DNA of 64,000 nucleotides from Saprospiraceae bacterium (GTDB lineage: Bacteria; Bacteroidota; Bacteroidia; Chitinophagales; Saprospiraceae), in the NCBI GenBank assembly GCA_013214355.1, contig JABSSL010000039.1, positions 1-64,000 on the forward strand, read 5' to 3'. Shown in pieces: positions 1 to 8,766 of the stretch. The notes below the pieces were generated by a model that made no database searches, was not told where the DNA came from, and saw only the letters and a list, made by a program, of their open reading frames with translations. The first letter of the stretch is position 1. The number at the start of each line of letters is the position of its first letter. Both the position numbers and the translations under genes were made by a program.

Positions 1-205
1 TTATCGGGTGGAGTACCCTAGTGTGTCTTGGTCTGTTTTGGGAGAAAGAGACATGAGAATGGCCTTTGTCCAACATCACATGTGAGACACTACTAGGATT
101 CTGAATTAGTTCTGCTTTTAAACTTTCGGTAAAGGTATGGCGACTACGAAAAGGAAAAATTGTAAAAAACAATCAATCTAAGTGGTGTGAAACCGTTGTC
201 CTATT
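1..205. other. Window edge, no gene seen
   Basis: Non-coding stretch at the window edge, downstream of the leftward AraC-type gene. No convincing reading frame, hairpin or repeat was seen. It may hold that gene's terminator, but no strong stem followed by a T-tract is visible. Confidence 0.4.
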
Positions 206-1036
206 TTAGTAGGTGACGAAAAAATCATTCCCTTCCTTTCTTACATTGGAGGCGAATTTCTTGGGAGAAAGCCCGGTGAACTTTTTAACCTCTTTGGTTA
301 AGTGAGATTGATCAGAATAGTTGAGGAAATAGGCTAGATCGGTTAATCTTGCGCTGGTATCTAGGTGATGTAGAAACAATCTAAATCGATATTTCCGCTT
401 GATGTCTTTAGGCGATTCACCTACCTTTTCAACACAGGATCTGAATAATGTTGATTCACTGATAAAGTGCTCCTTGCAGAAGTTTTTGATTTTATTCCCT
501 TCTTCAGTGATGGAAGTACTAGCATAATCGAGGTAAGATTGTATCAGTTGGATCGGGCGTGGCTTGCGATTTTTAAGCAAAAATGCCTCCAGCAGTTGCG
601 TGCGCTTTGCAGTAGACGGGTTGGCAAATAACTGCTCCTTGAAATGATTCCTGTCAACGCCAAATATCTCTGTAAATGGATCATCGACTGGAGAAACTTG
701 ATTCAATGGCTTCTGCGTGAACTGCGATAAGCCAGTAGTCGTAAAGAGGATACAAATTTGATCCAATGCTCCGGTGATGGAGACCTTGAAGGCTTGATTG
801 TGCCAACCATAAAGTTTTGACTGTATAGCGGCCTGGCTATCGCTTTGGATGGAACAGCTATTGTCTATTTGGTTCCAGCTTACCTGATTGTTCTTGTAAA
901 GCGCCAAGCAACAATTGTTGTTGGGATAGGTCGTATAGTTATGGATACTTTTAGCATCAGTAGATTTGATAAACAAGAAGTAATCAATAACTCTTCTGAG
1001 TTCCTTGTTTTCTGGTCTGGTGATTGTAAAGTTCAT
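206..1036 (-). CDS. AraC family transcriptional regulator
   Basis: A 276-residue DNA-binding regulator. The C-terminal third (about residues 165-265) carries the double helix-turn-helix of the AraC/XylS family; the second helix-turn-helix region reads LTDLAYFLNYSDQSHLTKEV and is followed by FTGLSPKKF, the usual family signature. The N-terminal 160 residues should be the sensor half; I do not recognise a specific ligand domain, and the layout (a poorly conserved first half with LYGWHNQAF) resembles the DUF6597-type N-terminus common in Bacteroidota AraC proteins. It stands alone, transcribed away from the OxyR-like gene with about 250 bp between them. Target genes cannot be told from the sequence. 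The family call is secure, the sensor domain is inference. Confidence 0.88.
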   Translation of the reverse strand: MNFTITRPENKELRRVIDYFLFIKSTDAKSIHNYTTYPNNNCCLALYKNNQVSWNQIDNSCSIQSDSQAAIQSKLYGWHNQAFKVSITGALDQICILFTTTGLSQFTQKPLNQVSPVDDPFTEIFGVDRNHFKEQLFANPSTAKRTQLLEAFLLKNRKPRPIQLIQSYLDYASTSITEEGNKIKNFCKEHFISESTLFRSCVEKVGESPKDIKRKYRFRLFLHHLDTSARLTDLAYFLNYSDQSHLTKEVKKFTGLSPKKFASNVRKEGNDFFVTY

Positions 1037-1285
1037 GCCTGCTGTTAAAGTGCTGGTCCTTGGGAGATGCTCAGTTGGCTAAGTTACGATCATCGATCAT
1101 TAATAAGACAAACAGTACTGCTTTTTAGGTTGTATGAAGACCTTTCACGACAATGTTTTTAATCCAAGACTGGTCTATATCAGCAAATGTTATCAATGTT
1201 TAGGTCTGCTCTTCTCTGGGTCAGGCGACTTTACGGTTTTTGCTTCTTTAGCACAAGCAGACAAAAAACTCCTGTTCTCAATAAG

Positions 1286-2245
1286 CTATAGCGCCTTCCG
1301 AAAATATGGAGAATCATCCCATCTTACTTTTCGAAATTCTTTATGCGATTTCAGTTTATCGGGTAAGCTATCCGAAATCGCTTCACTCATTTTTTCCAAT
1401 AATAACTTCTTATTGAATCTTTTGGAAACAACCAATCCAACTTCCCTTACAGGTATAGGAGGCTTAAATTGTTTGACAAACTTTTCTTCCTTTTGGTGAA
1501 TAACAGATAATTCTGGGAGAATGGCAATCCCAGTACTTCCTCTAGTCAAATTTTTCAATGTTTCTATAGAAGTAATTTCAAAATTCACTTTTCGATGAAT
1601 GGGGTTAGTTGACTTAATGTTACATATATTCAGTAATTGCGCATTGTAGCAGTACTCATTTTCTAAGAGCAGCAAATTAGATATATCCGATTTACTAATC
1701 TCATAATATGGGGCATCAATTTTTGAGTGGTCTGGATTTAAATAGGCAACAAAGGGTTCTGAAAAAACTGGAAACTCTTTGAGCTTTTTGTTAGCTGTTG
1801 GAGTGGACATCAATGCAATATCTATTTCTCCATTTTCTAAATTTTCCATCAATTCGATCGTAGAATACTCTTTAATGACATACTCTATTTTAGGCGTTTT
1901 CTTGATTAGATTTTCAATAACAAGGGGAATTAAATAAGGAGACAAAGTTGAAACTACGCCAAGTATTATCTTTCCTTGAAGTTTATTTTTTGTGTCAACA
2001 ACAAATTCTTTGATACCTTCTATTTCTTGTAATACTATTTTAGCTCTTTTTATGATTTCTTTTCCTGAAGGCGTTGGTTTTAAAGGCACCTTGCTTCGGT
2101 CAAAAATTAAAACGCCCATTTCTTCTTCCATTTTTTTTACCTGAATCGTCAACGCAGGTTGAGACACTAAGCATACTTGCGCTGCCTTAGCAAAGTGCCT
2201 CTCCCTATCAAGGGCAAGGATATATCTAAGCTGTTGAAGGGTCAT
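1286..2245 (-). CDS. oxyR: OxyR-type LysR family regulator
   Basis: A 319-residue LysR-type regulator. Residues 1-60 form the winged helix-turn-helix (LRYILALDRERHFAKAAQVC, then SQPALTIQVKKME), and residues 90-300 the periplasmic-binding-protein-like effector domain. Within LLLLENEYC and LLNIC lie two cysteines that count to residues 199 and 208, the same numbers and spacing as the redox cysteines of E. coli OxyR. This supports a peroxide sensor rather than a metabolite-binding LysR protein. It is divergent from an esterase gene across a 103-bp gap that holds two palindromes of the T-N11-A kind, so it probably regulates itself and perhaps the esterase. Known OxyR targets such as katG, ahpC or dps are not visible nearby. 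Family assignment is strong; the symbol rests on the cysteine pair. Confidence 0.88.
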   Translation of the reverse strand: MTLQQLRYILALDRERHFAKAAQVCLVSQPALTIQVKKMEEEMGVLIFDRSKVPLKPTPSGKEIIKRAKIVLQEIEGIKEFVVDTKNKLQGKIILGVVSTLSPYLIPLVIENLIKKTPKIEYVIKEYSTIELMENLENGEIDIALMSTPTANKKLKEFPVFSEPFVAYLNPDHSKIDAPYYEISKSDISNLLLLENEYCYNAQLLNICNIKSTNPIHRKVNFEITSIETLKNLTRGSTGIAILPELSVIHQKEEKFVKQFKPPIPVREVGLVVSKRFNKKLLLEKMSEAISDSLPDKLKSHKEFRKVRWDDSPYFRKAL

Positions 2246-2260
2246 GATTATAAATTGTAT

Positions 2261-2315
2261 TTATCAAAGATAAGTATTATTGATTTGATTTATGATCAAA
2301 TGCTGCTCATTTTTG
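2261..2315 (+). promoter_or_regulatory. Divergent promoter with two LysR-type palindromes
   Basis: The gap between the OxyR-like gene and the esterase holds TTATC-aaa-GATAA (2261-2273) and ATTTGAT-ttatg-ATCAAAT (2283-2301). Both are perfect dyads, and the first fits the T-N11-A LysR box. A possible Bacteroidota promoter reading rightward overlaps the second dyad: TTTG at 2284-2287, then 20 nt, then CATTTTTG at 2308-2315 (consensus TAnnTTTG, one mismatch). A regulator on the second dyad would cover the -33 element. The dyads are seen; binding is inferred. Confidence 0.5.
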
Positions 2316-2348
2316 CATTGTAAATAATTCAATAATCTAAAAAATATC

Positions 2349-3380
2349 ATGATGAAAAATGCAAATATTTCAGCAGCAGCAATGGCAAGTGCATCTGCAG
2401 CAAGTGCACAAATCGAAACCACTTTAGTTGGTAATTACGGTGTCGAAAAAGATACCAAAGAATTTCTTAAGGCAGTTCATGGAGACCCGAATGCTCCACA
2501 AATCTATGAGTTGCCTATTGAAGAAGCTCGCAATGTTCTCATTGGAGCGCAAACGGGAGATTATGAAAAATTAGAAGTTGACATCGAAGAAAAAGAAATC
2601 ACACAAGATGGAATAACCGTTTCTATTCGGATTGTAAAGCCTAAAAATAGTAAGGAGGCTCTACCTGTCTTGATGTACTTTCACGGAGGTGGTTGGATTC
2701 TAGGAAATGATTTTACCCATGACCGTCTCGTCAGAGAATTAGCAGTCGGTGGAAATGTAGCAGTCGTTTTTGTTAATTACACACCAACGCCAGAAGCTGT
2801 TTATCCACAAGCCAATGAAGAAGCCTACGCAGCAACTAAATGGATTAAAGCCAATGGAAAATCCATAGGATTGAATACCAACAAATTAGGCTTAGCAGGA
2901 GATAGTGTTGGTGGGAATATGGCTATTGCCGTTACCTTAATGGCAAAAGAGCGAAAAGGACCTGAGATTGATTTTCAAGTGCTTTTCTATCCTGTAACTG
3001 ATGATAATTATAACACTTCCTCATATCAGCAATATGCGAACGGACATTTCCTTTCTTTGAATGCAATGATTTGGTTTTGGGATGCCTATATTCCAGATAA
3101 AAGTGTTCGACGAGAGATTACAGCCACTCCTTTACATGCTACTTTAGAACAATTAAAAGGGCTTCCTGAGGCACTAGTGATAACCGCAGAGAATGATGTT
3201 TTAAGAGACGAAGGAGAGGCGTATGCTAAAAAGTTAAATGCCGCCGGTGTGAAAGTAACCGCTACGAGATATATCGGTACTATTCACGATTTTGTTATGT
3301 TGAATCCTATTACACATACTCCGGCAGCCAGAGCCGCAATCAAACAAGCATCAGAGGCTATCAGAACAAATTTGCATTAA
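2349..3380 (+). CDS. Alpha/beta hydrolase, HSL-type esterase/lipase
   Basis: A 343-residue carboxylesterase of the hormone-sensitive-lipase (family IV) type, which hydrolyses short acyl esters. The oxyanion motif HGGGW is at about residue 111, the nucleophile elbow GDSVGG at about 184-189, the catalytic Asp in ENDVLRDEG near 282 and the His in IHDFVMLNP near 313, so all catalytic parts are present. The length is normal for the family. The first 20 residues are rich in Ala and Ser and end in SAQ; this could be a poor signal peptide or a cytoplasmic tail. The gene is divergent from the OxyR-like regulator and ends in a GC-rich hairpin. A Baeyer-Villiger-type monooxygenase lies 2 kb on, so ester products of that enzyme are a possible substrate (inference). 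Confidence 0.9.
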   Translation: MMKNANISAAAMASASAASAQIETTLVGNYGVEKDTKEFLKAVHGDPNAPQIYELPIEEARNVLIGAQTGDYEKLEVDIEEKEITQDGITVSIRIVKPKNSKEALPVLMYFHGGGWILGNDFTHDRLVRELAVGGNVAVVFVNYTPTPEAVYPQANEEAYAATKWIKANGKSIGLNTNKLGLAGDSVGGNMAIAVTLMAKERKGPEIDFQVLFYPVTDDNYNTSSYQQYANGHFLSLNAMIWFWDAYIPDKSVRREITATPLHATLEQLKGLPEALVITAENDVLRDEGEAYAKKLNAAGVKVTATRYIGTIHDFVMLNPITHTPAARAAIKQASEAIRTNLH

Positions 3381-3391
3381 GAAGATATTAA

Positions 3392-3415
3392 AAGAAGGGG
3401 GATTCTCCCCTTCTT
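3392..3415 (+). terminator. Hairpin after esterase gene
   Basis: A ten-pair stem (AAGAAGGGGG against TCCCCTTCTT with one G-T pair) and a four-base loop begins 12 nt after the stop codon of the esterase. There is no long T-tract after it, but position and strength fit an intrinsic terminator. Confidence 0.65.
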
Positions 3416-3655
3416 AAATCATTTAAGATTGACCTAATTCGTATATTCAGGCTACTCTTTATAACAAAAGAAAATGTGATTGTAAAGGAGTTGTATTTCG
3501 GCGAATAGAACTCGATATTGGAAAACAGAAGTAGGGTAGCACGTCGTATACCCGAACCGTTCTCTCCAAGCAGAAAAAAATCAACTTCACCTTAAACCTT
3601 TATCCACTTTCATAGTCTAAATGAGAACAGAAAAACCTGCAACAAAAATTAACTG

Positions 3656-5185
3656 ATGGTAAAATTTAAATGTGTCATCATCCTAATTGCGCTGTTCCAA
3701 TCCACATTAGTCTTTGGACAAACTGATGTCCAAAGCAAGTCGACTTCTTCCAGTTCACTTGCAGAACAAAAGCAGTCCCTGTTGGAGGCTCACAGCAATC
3801 TAATCAGGAAAAACGATTCCTTTGTAACCGCGAATCGTGCAAAAATATTCAGTCAAGAATTAGAGGACTTTGACTCAACCATTGATTCTTTGGAACAAAC
3901 CGTACAGAAGTTGGTCAAGAAGTACGAAAGAAATTTTAAAGAAATAGATTCGCACGTAATTGACAGCCTATCGAATGAAACAAAATTCAAACACAGACGA
4001 TATCGCTTGCTGTATCCACAAAATTATCATCGCTTCTCTGGCTTTAAGAAAAAAGCAACTGTTTCCAGTGACTATTTTGAAAATGTGATGAAGGGAAGTT
4101 TTAGTAACCCATCCTTATTGCAGTATAAAGAATATCGAAAATGCGTGAATTTTTATCTTGATATCCTTTCTGCTGGAGAGTACAAGTTTTCACACCTTGA
4201 ATATGTTCCAGTAAAGCGCTTGGACAATCGGTATGATGCCATAGTTGACTTGGATGCTGAACAGAGTATTAAAGATTTTTTTATCAAGGAGCATTTTACA
4301 TCCAATATTTGGACCTATCGCGTTGAGGCTTTTGATTACGCCTTCGCGAAAGTTTTGGAAGATGTCAAAAATCAAGCGTATGTAAAGGAAATTAAGGATA
4401 CCTACAAAATGGGTGAAGACAGAAGAAATGCTGCCAGCGAAATAAAAGTCTACAAAACTGTAAATGGTATCACCCTTAATGCTCATATTTTTTACCCAGA
4501 AAATCATGATAAAAAGAAAGCAAAACCTGCGCATTTGTTTTTTCATGGTGGCGGTTGGGCCATTGGACTTCCTGAATGGAGTTATGACGCTTGTAAAGGT
4601 GCCATAAACGAAGGGAGGGTCGCAATCGCCTTCGATTTTCGTCTGAGAAATATCTATGGTACAGATGTGAAAACCACGGTAAGTGATGCATTATCGGCCA
4701 TTACATGGGTAAGAGAAAATGCAAAAGATTTAGGTATTGACCCCAATAAGGTTCTCGTTGATGGTTTTTCTTCAGGTGCTCATTTAGCGTTGGTTTCAAG
4801 CATGATAGAAAACCCTGAAGATTTCGGGGTAACTTCAAAATTTAGTTCAAAGCCAGACGCTTTAATTCTTGGTTCTTGCCCATATGACATCGCCGGCAGA
4901 GATGTTTATAACATCAAGTACGATACTAGAACCATCTCGCCACTTTATCTTATTAGTGAAAACCTCCCACCCATACTGGCATTCCATGCCGAAGACGATC
5001 GTATGGTCAAATTCTCTGAATTCAAAAAGTTCAGGAATGCCATTCAAAATACTAAAAATAGTTTCACTTCACGTTCATATGCTGGGGTAGGACATTTTTT
5101 TGAAGGAAGTCCTCAAAAGGATAGAGAAGAAAGAAGAAGACTCAAGGAAGAATTTTTGATAAAAAATGGCTTTAATATCGAGTAA
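3656..5185 (+). CDS. Secreted alpha/beta hydrolase with long helical N-terminal region
   Basis: A 509-residue exported protein with a signal peptide ending in VFGQ at about residue 22. The C-terminal half (about 265-509) is an alpha/beta hydrolase: HGGGWAIG near 297, nucleophile motif GFSSG near 371-375, acid in AEDDRM near 445 and His in GVGHFFEG near 477. Residues 25-260 are not hydrolase. They are charged and helical, and the stretch around AEQSIKDFFIKEHFT, then KNQAYVKEIKDTYK, resembles the helical scaffold that precedes the thioredoxin domain in Bacteroidota TlpA-like proteins. That match is from memory. The gene lies 275 bp after another esterase in the same direction and converges with the monooxygenase gene. 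The hydrolase call is strong; the substrate is unknown. Confidence 0.82.
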   Translation: MVKFKCVIILIALFQSTLVFGQTDVQSKSTSSSSLAEQKQSLLEAHSNLIRKNDSFVTANRAKIFSQELEDFDSTIDSLEQTVQKLVKKYERNFKEIDSHVIDSLSNETKFKHRRYRLLYPQNYHRFSGFKKKATVSSDYFENVMKGSFSNPSLLQYKEYRKCVNFYLDILSAGEYKFSHLEYVPVKRLDNRYDAIVDLDAEQSIKDFFIKEHFTSNIWTYRVEAFDYAFAKVLEDVKNQAYVKEIKDTYKMGEDRRNAASEIKVYKTVNGITLNAHIFYPENHDKKKAKPAHLFFHGGGWAIGLPEWSYDACKGAINEGRVAIAFDFRLRNIYGTDVKTTVSDALSAITWVRENAKDLGIDPNKVLVDGFSSGAHLALVSSMIENPEDFGVTSKFSSKPDALILGSCPYDIAGRDVYNIKYDTRTISPLYLISENLPPILAFHAEDDRMVKFSEFKKFRNAIQNTKNSFTSRSYAGVGHFFEGSPQKDREERRRLKEEFLIKNGFNIE

Positions 5186-5294
5186 AACCTAGAGATAGCA
5201 ATGTGTATAGGTAATACTACCCAGGATGCACCATCGTTTATAACTCCTTGTAAGCTGTAGCTACCTAATCTGACAGAATCTGAAATTATCTGGA

Positions 5295-6749
5295 TTAAGC
5301 AAACTCCAAATACCCATCATCCACCTTCCCGTACTTCAGCATAAATAGATCTTTGATATAGTTTTGATGCACCTTCCAAGGTTTCTTGCTTCCTTGTTTG
5401 GGTAAAATATCCTTGGCGCGTTGTACGTAGCCGGAGCTGAGGTCTAGCAGGTCCTCCTCGCCAAATTTTGATTGATCAAAGACTGGCGTGCAACTGGTGT
5501 AAGCTTTGTCATTCATGTAGTTGATGAGCTTGGCCACGAATTGGCAGTTAAGATCGCATTTCAAGGTCCAGGAGGCGTTGGTGTAGCCTACAGCCATGGC
5601 GAAATTGGGGAGATTACTGAACATGACGCCGCGGTAGGCATGTTGTTGGTTCATCTGAATGTTCGCTCCGTCCACTTTAATCTGCATACCGCCAAACAGT
5701 TTCATGGTAAGTCCGGTGGCGGCCACTATGATATCCGCCTCCAACTGCTCACCCGAATCCAGTTCGATACCATTGGTAGTAAATTGCTTAATCGTATCGG
5801 TGACGATCTCCACCTTTCCTTCTTTGATCGTTTGGAAAAGGTCGTTATCCGGAACCAGGCACAGGCGCTGATCCCAAGGATCATACTTGGGATCAAAGTG
5901 CTTTTTCTCATACTTATCACCCAATTCTTTTTCTGCCGCCTTTTGAATCATGCCCCTTACCCACTGCGGTTTCCATTTGGATAGGTTGTAGAAAAACATG
6001 CTGAAGAGGATGTTTTTCCAGCGGGCTAGGTGATGTGCCACTTTACTCGGTAGTACTTTCTTCAAGAAATTGGAGACTACATCTTCACTGGGCATGTTCA
6101 TGATGTAGGTGGGCGATCGTTGTAGCATTACTACTTTCTCGGCGGTCTTGGACATCTCTGGTACAATGGTAACTGCAGTGGCACCACTACCGATGACCAC
6201 TACTTTTTTATTGGCGTAATCCGCTGTGGTATCCCAATGCTGGGGATGGAATAATTTGCCTTGAAAGGCCTCTTGGTTCGCAAACTTCGGCAGGTAGCCT
6301 TGGTCATAATCATAGTAGCCACTGCACATCATGAGGAATTTGCAATTCATTTCCGTCGCTTCTACTCCTGCATGTGCTTGTATGCGTACGGTCCATTGAT
6401 TGGTCTCGTTGGACCATTCGGCATCGATCACTTTATGATTGTATTGAATCTTTTTATCGATTCCAAAGTGTGCAGCTGTCTCTTTAATGTAGGCTAGAAT
6501 GGAGGGACCATCCGCGATGGCTTTGGGATCCTTCCATGGGTAGAATGGAAAACCTAAAGTATACATGTCGGAATCGGAACGCAAGCCGGGGTACTTGAAC
6601 AAGTCCCAAGTCCCGCCCATGGATGCTCGGGCTTCTAGTACCGCGTAGCTGCTTCCTGGGCATTTGCTTTGGATGTGATAGGCTGCCCCTATGCCCGATA
6701 GACCGGCTCCTACAATAATAACATCGCGAAAGGTTGTGGTTTCACTCAT
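5295..6749 (-). CDS. Flavin-containing Baeyer-Villiger-type monooxygenase
   Basis: A 484-residue flavoprotein that should use FAD and NADPH to insert oxygen into ketones. The N-terminal FAD-binding motif is VGAGLSGIG (residues 11-19), followed by GTWDLFKYPGLRSDSDMYTL, typical of these enzymes. The type I Baeyer-Villiger fingerprint FxGxxxHxxxW is met exactly by FQGKLFHPQHW at about residues 161-171. A second Rossmann motif (VVVIGSGATAVTIVPEM) follows for NADPH. The closest known type is the EthA-like group of about 490 residues. It is a single gene, converging with a secreted hydrolase; with two esterases nearby a ketone-to-ester-to-acid route is possible, but that is inference from distance only. 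Confidence 0.9.
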   Translation of the reverse strand: MSETTTFRDVIIVGAGLSGIGAAYHIQSKCPGSSYAVLEARASMGGTWDLFKYPGLRSDSDMYTLGFPFYPWKDPKAIADGPSILAYIKETAAHFGIDKKIQYNHKVIDAEWSNETNQWTVRIQAHAGVEATEMNCKFLMMCSGYYDYDQGYLPKFANQEAFQGKLFHPQHWDTTADYANKKVVVIGSGATAVTIVPEMSKTAEKVVMLQRSPTYIMNMPSEDVVSNFLKKVLPSKVAHHLARWKNILFSMFFYNLSKWKPQWVRGMIQKAAEKELGDKYEKKHFDPKYDPWDQRLCLVPDNDLFQTIKEGKVEIVTDTIKQFTTNGIELDSGEQLEADIIVAATGLTMKLFGGMQIKVDGANIQMNQQHAYRGVMFSNLPNFAMAVGYTNASWTLKCDLNCQFVAKLINYMNDKAYTSCTPVFDQSKFGEEDLLDLSSGYVQRAKDILPKQGSKKPWKVHQNYIKDLFMLKYGKVDDGYLEFA

Positions 6750-7175
6750 GCTCGTCGTCGCTTTCGAAGTTTATCGTCAGGTGTGCCTCTAATATAGTAA
6801 AATCGCTCGGAGTGGAGCGCCATGGTAAGGGATCAGATGTTCTCTTTTGTATAGGATTGAGCACTCTAGGTGCCGATGTCAAGCCTGCCATCTTTTGGTA
6901 GAGATTTTTGCAGGGTTTCAGCTGAGGATCAAGATGTTTTTCCTAATTTTCCTTTGGGCATAGATAGACTCTTGATGAATAATAGATCATGTATCAAATG
7001 CGTGGACACCCTGGTACCTCTCCAGCCCTTGTTGCGTGTTTTTACCAACAATACCACGCATTTGATACACCTCTAAATAATAGTCAGTACTTATTTAAAG
7101 AACTCAATCTAATCACTTACTCACAACTACTTAAGTCGATCAAGCAATGGGCCATCTTGTTTTACAGCAACACTT
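6750..7175. other. Intergenic region with nested inverted repeat
   Basis: A 426-bp gap between two leftward genes. Short reading frames here show no family likeness and run across the inverted repeat, so I read it as non-coding. Its one clear structure is the 80-nt element at 6990-7069, described separately. Confidence 0.6.
6990..7069. repeat. Nested inverted repeat, 16-bp outer stem with two inner stems
   Basis: Perfect 16-bp inverted repeats (TGTATCAAATGCGTGG at 6990-7005 and its complement at 7054-7069) enclose 48 nt. Inside are two smaller stems, CTGG/CCAG (7011-7014 with 7022-7025) and TTGTTG/CAACAA (7029-7034 with 7046-7051). Folded as one strand this gives a three-way junction. No T-tract follows on either strand. 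It could be a small palindromic mobile element, a structured RNA, or a transcription end for the phosphatase operon. Confidence 0.7.
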
Positions 7176-8675
7176 TTACTTCACCACCTCATACTGTACT
7201 GCCCCCTTTTCATCATAGAACCGAAAAGTTGCCTTAGGTGTCTCACCTTCTCTTTTAACATCTACCCACAAGAAACCACCACTAGCACTTTCCTTGGTCC
7301 CTTGGATATAATATTGCTGGATAAGACTGTCTGGATCGGTAGAATTGGGGTCCCCCGCCAAGCGGCCCGCCCGAGAATTGTTGTCAACTAAGGCGCCAGT
7401 AGAAAACTCCTCCACCCCGCTCGGGTGTTTTGCATGATATTGCCAGTGTCGGTCGCCACAGACTAGGTAAAGATTCTTTTCCAAGAAGTCATTGTCCACA
7501 AACCATTGGAAAAGGGCTTCTCCCTCATGATGGAAACCTTTAGGGTTGACATGGTTGTCGCTCTTGTAGGCATCATCAGGACCCACCATAGGGGTAGGGG
7601 AGATGATGATCTTGAAGGTGGCATTGCTAGCGAGTAGGGTCTGTTTGAGCCATTGTAATTGCTCTATCCCTAGCAAGGTTTTTTCTGGGCCATCGGGCAT
7701 GCTGTTGGCACTACGATAGTCTCTACCTTCGAGGAACCAAACTTGGAGGTCTCGATTCATTCGATGGGTGCGATAGGTTTTGGCCTTCGCATCCTTGGGA
7801 TCCGTGATGGGCACTTGTTCCTTGAAGTTTTTGATTCCTAGTTCGTGGGAAATGGCTAAGTCTTGATAGGGATCCGCATCATTAAAACGATAATCGTGGT
7901 CATCTTTCTCCCAATAGGTACCTACACTTTGAAATAATTCGCGGAATCTTGGCTGGACAAACTGCTCGTGGTATTTCCGACGCATACCCGTCTCATCTTT
8001 AACTTCCTTTCCATCATACCGGCCCGGATGTGGCGATTTCCCTGCTTCGACGGCTTTAGTAAAATCTCTTTCGGTGGGATGGTCAAAATAGACATTGTCA
8101 CCTGTACCGATAAAGTAATCCGGCCCTAGTTCTTTCATCGTAGCTAAGGCGGGATACCCCAGTGCTTTGTCCGGCCCTTTATAAGCCTTAGTACTATCAT
8201 ATTTACCAAAGTGGAAATGATAGTAGTTCATGCCCGTAACCACTACAAAAGAAACTTTGTCTGCTTTGTCTCGACCAGGGAGCGTCTTGAAAGAAGCCAC
8301 TTCACTTTGCTGGTCAGGCTCGCTGGTTTCCCCAAAGATTAACCGGTAGAAGTACGGTGTATTAGGTTCTAGATCAGCTATTTTTTGTTTCAGGATAAAG
8401 TCGTAGCTTGGTAGTGCTTCGATCAGTTCAGACTGTAGGGCGTTCTCAAAATCATCGCTTTGGGCGATTTCAAAATAACCGAATCCGGCTTTACCTGGTA
8501 CATCTCCAGCCATCAAGGTATCCGAAGCGGTAAGCCGGGCTTGTAAGATGACTGATTCAGCGGTGATCTCGCCGGCCATTAAACCCTGCCCGAGAAATAG
8601 GGAGGGTGAACTAGACTCACAGGCTGTGAATAGAACGACTAGCCAAAGTAAGGTAACGATGGTTGTATTTCTCAT
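7176..8675 (-). CDS. PhoD-like alkaline phosphatase lipoprotein
   Basis: A 499-residue exported lipoprotein (lipobox LFTAC, Cys at residue 19) of the PhoD-like metallophosphoesterase family. Residues 28-125 form the N-terminal Fn3-like domain (GLMAGEITAESVILQARL, ending NTPYFYRLIFG). The catalytic domain has the metal motifs FIGTGDNVYFD near residue 190 and WEKDDHDYRFNDADPYQ near 255, plus the conserved ICGD-equivalent LVCGDRHWQYH further on. Known PhoD enzymes are Ca/Fe-dependent phosphodiesterases/monoesterases; family members in sugar operons may act on phosphorylated sugars. It is last in a leftward three-gene group, 91 bp after the TIM-barrel gene, suggesting release of phosphate from a sugar substrate in the periplasm. 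Confidence 0.85.
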   Translation of the reverse strand: MRNTTIVTLLWLVVLFTACESSSPSLFLGQGLMAGEITAESVILQARLTASDTLMAGDVPGKAGFGYFEIAQSDDFENALQSELIEALPSYDFILKQKIADLEPNTPYFYRLIFGETSEPDQQSEVASFKTLPGRDKADKVSFVVVTGMNYYHFHFGKYDSTKAYKGPDKALGYPALATMKELGPDYFIGTGDNVYFDHPTERDFTKAVEAGKSPHPGRYDGKEVKDETGMRRKYHEQFVQPRFRELFQSVGTYWEKDDHDYRFNDADPYQDLAISHELGIKNFKEQVPITDPKDAKAKTYRTHRMNRDLQVWFLEGRDYRSANSMPDGPEKTLLGIEQLQWLKQTLLASNATFKIIISPTPMVGPDDAYKSDNHVNPKGFHHEGEALFQWFVDNDFLEKNLYLVCGDRHWQYHAKHPSGVEEFSTGALVDNNSRAGRLAGDPNSTDPDSLIQQYYIQGTKESASGGFLWVDVKREGETPKATFRFYDEKGAVQYEVVK

Positions 8676-8766
8676 GGAATATGGACGTTAAAGAAAACGA
8701 AGAACGTGTGGAATGGGGAAGTGAGATCATTGTCTCTGCCCACTTCCCCAAGCCTAAGTAAGCCCT

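Noticed and set aside
1134-1499. 121-codon rightward frame opposite the OxyR gene's 3' end
   Set aside because: Mostly antisense to the well-supported OxyR coding sequence, with no independent evidence.
6990-7069. Integron attC site
   Set aside because: The nested repeat is attC-like in having paired inner stems, but the core GTTRRRY/RYYYAAC motifs are not placed at its ends and there is no integrase or cassette array nearby.
6989-7237. 82-codon and 68-codon frames across the inverted repeat
   Set aside because: They cross the nested inverted repeat and run into the 3' end of the phosphatase gene on the other strand; composition is not protein-like.
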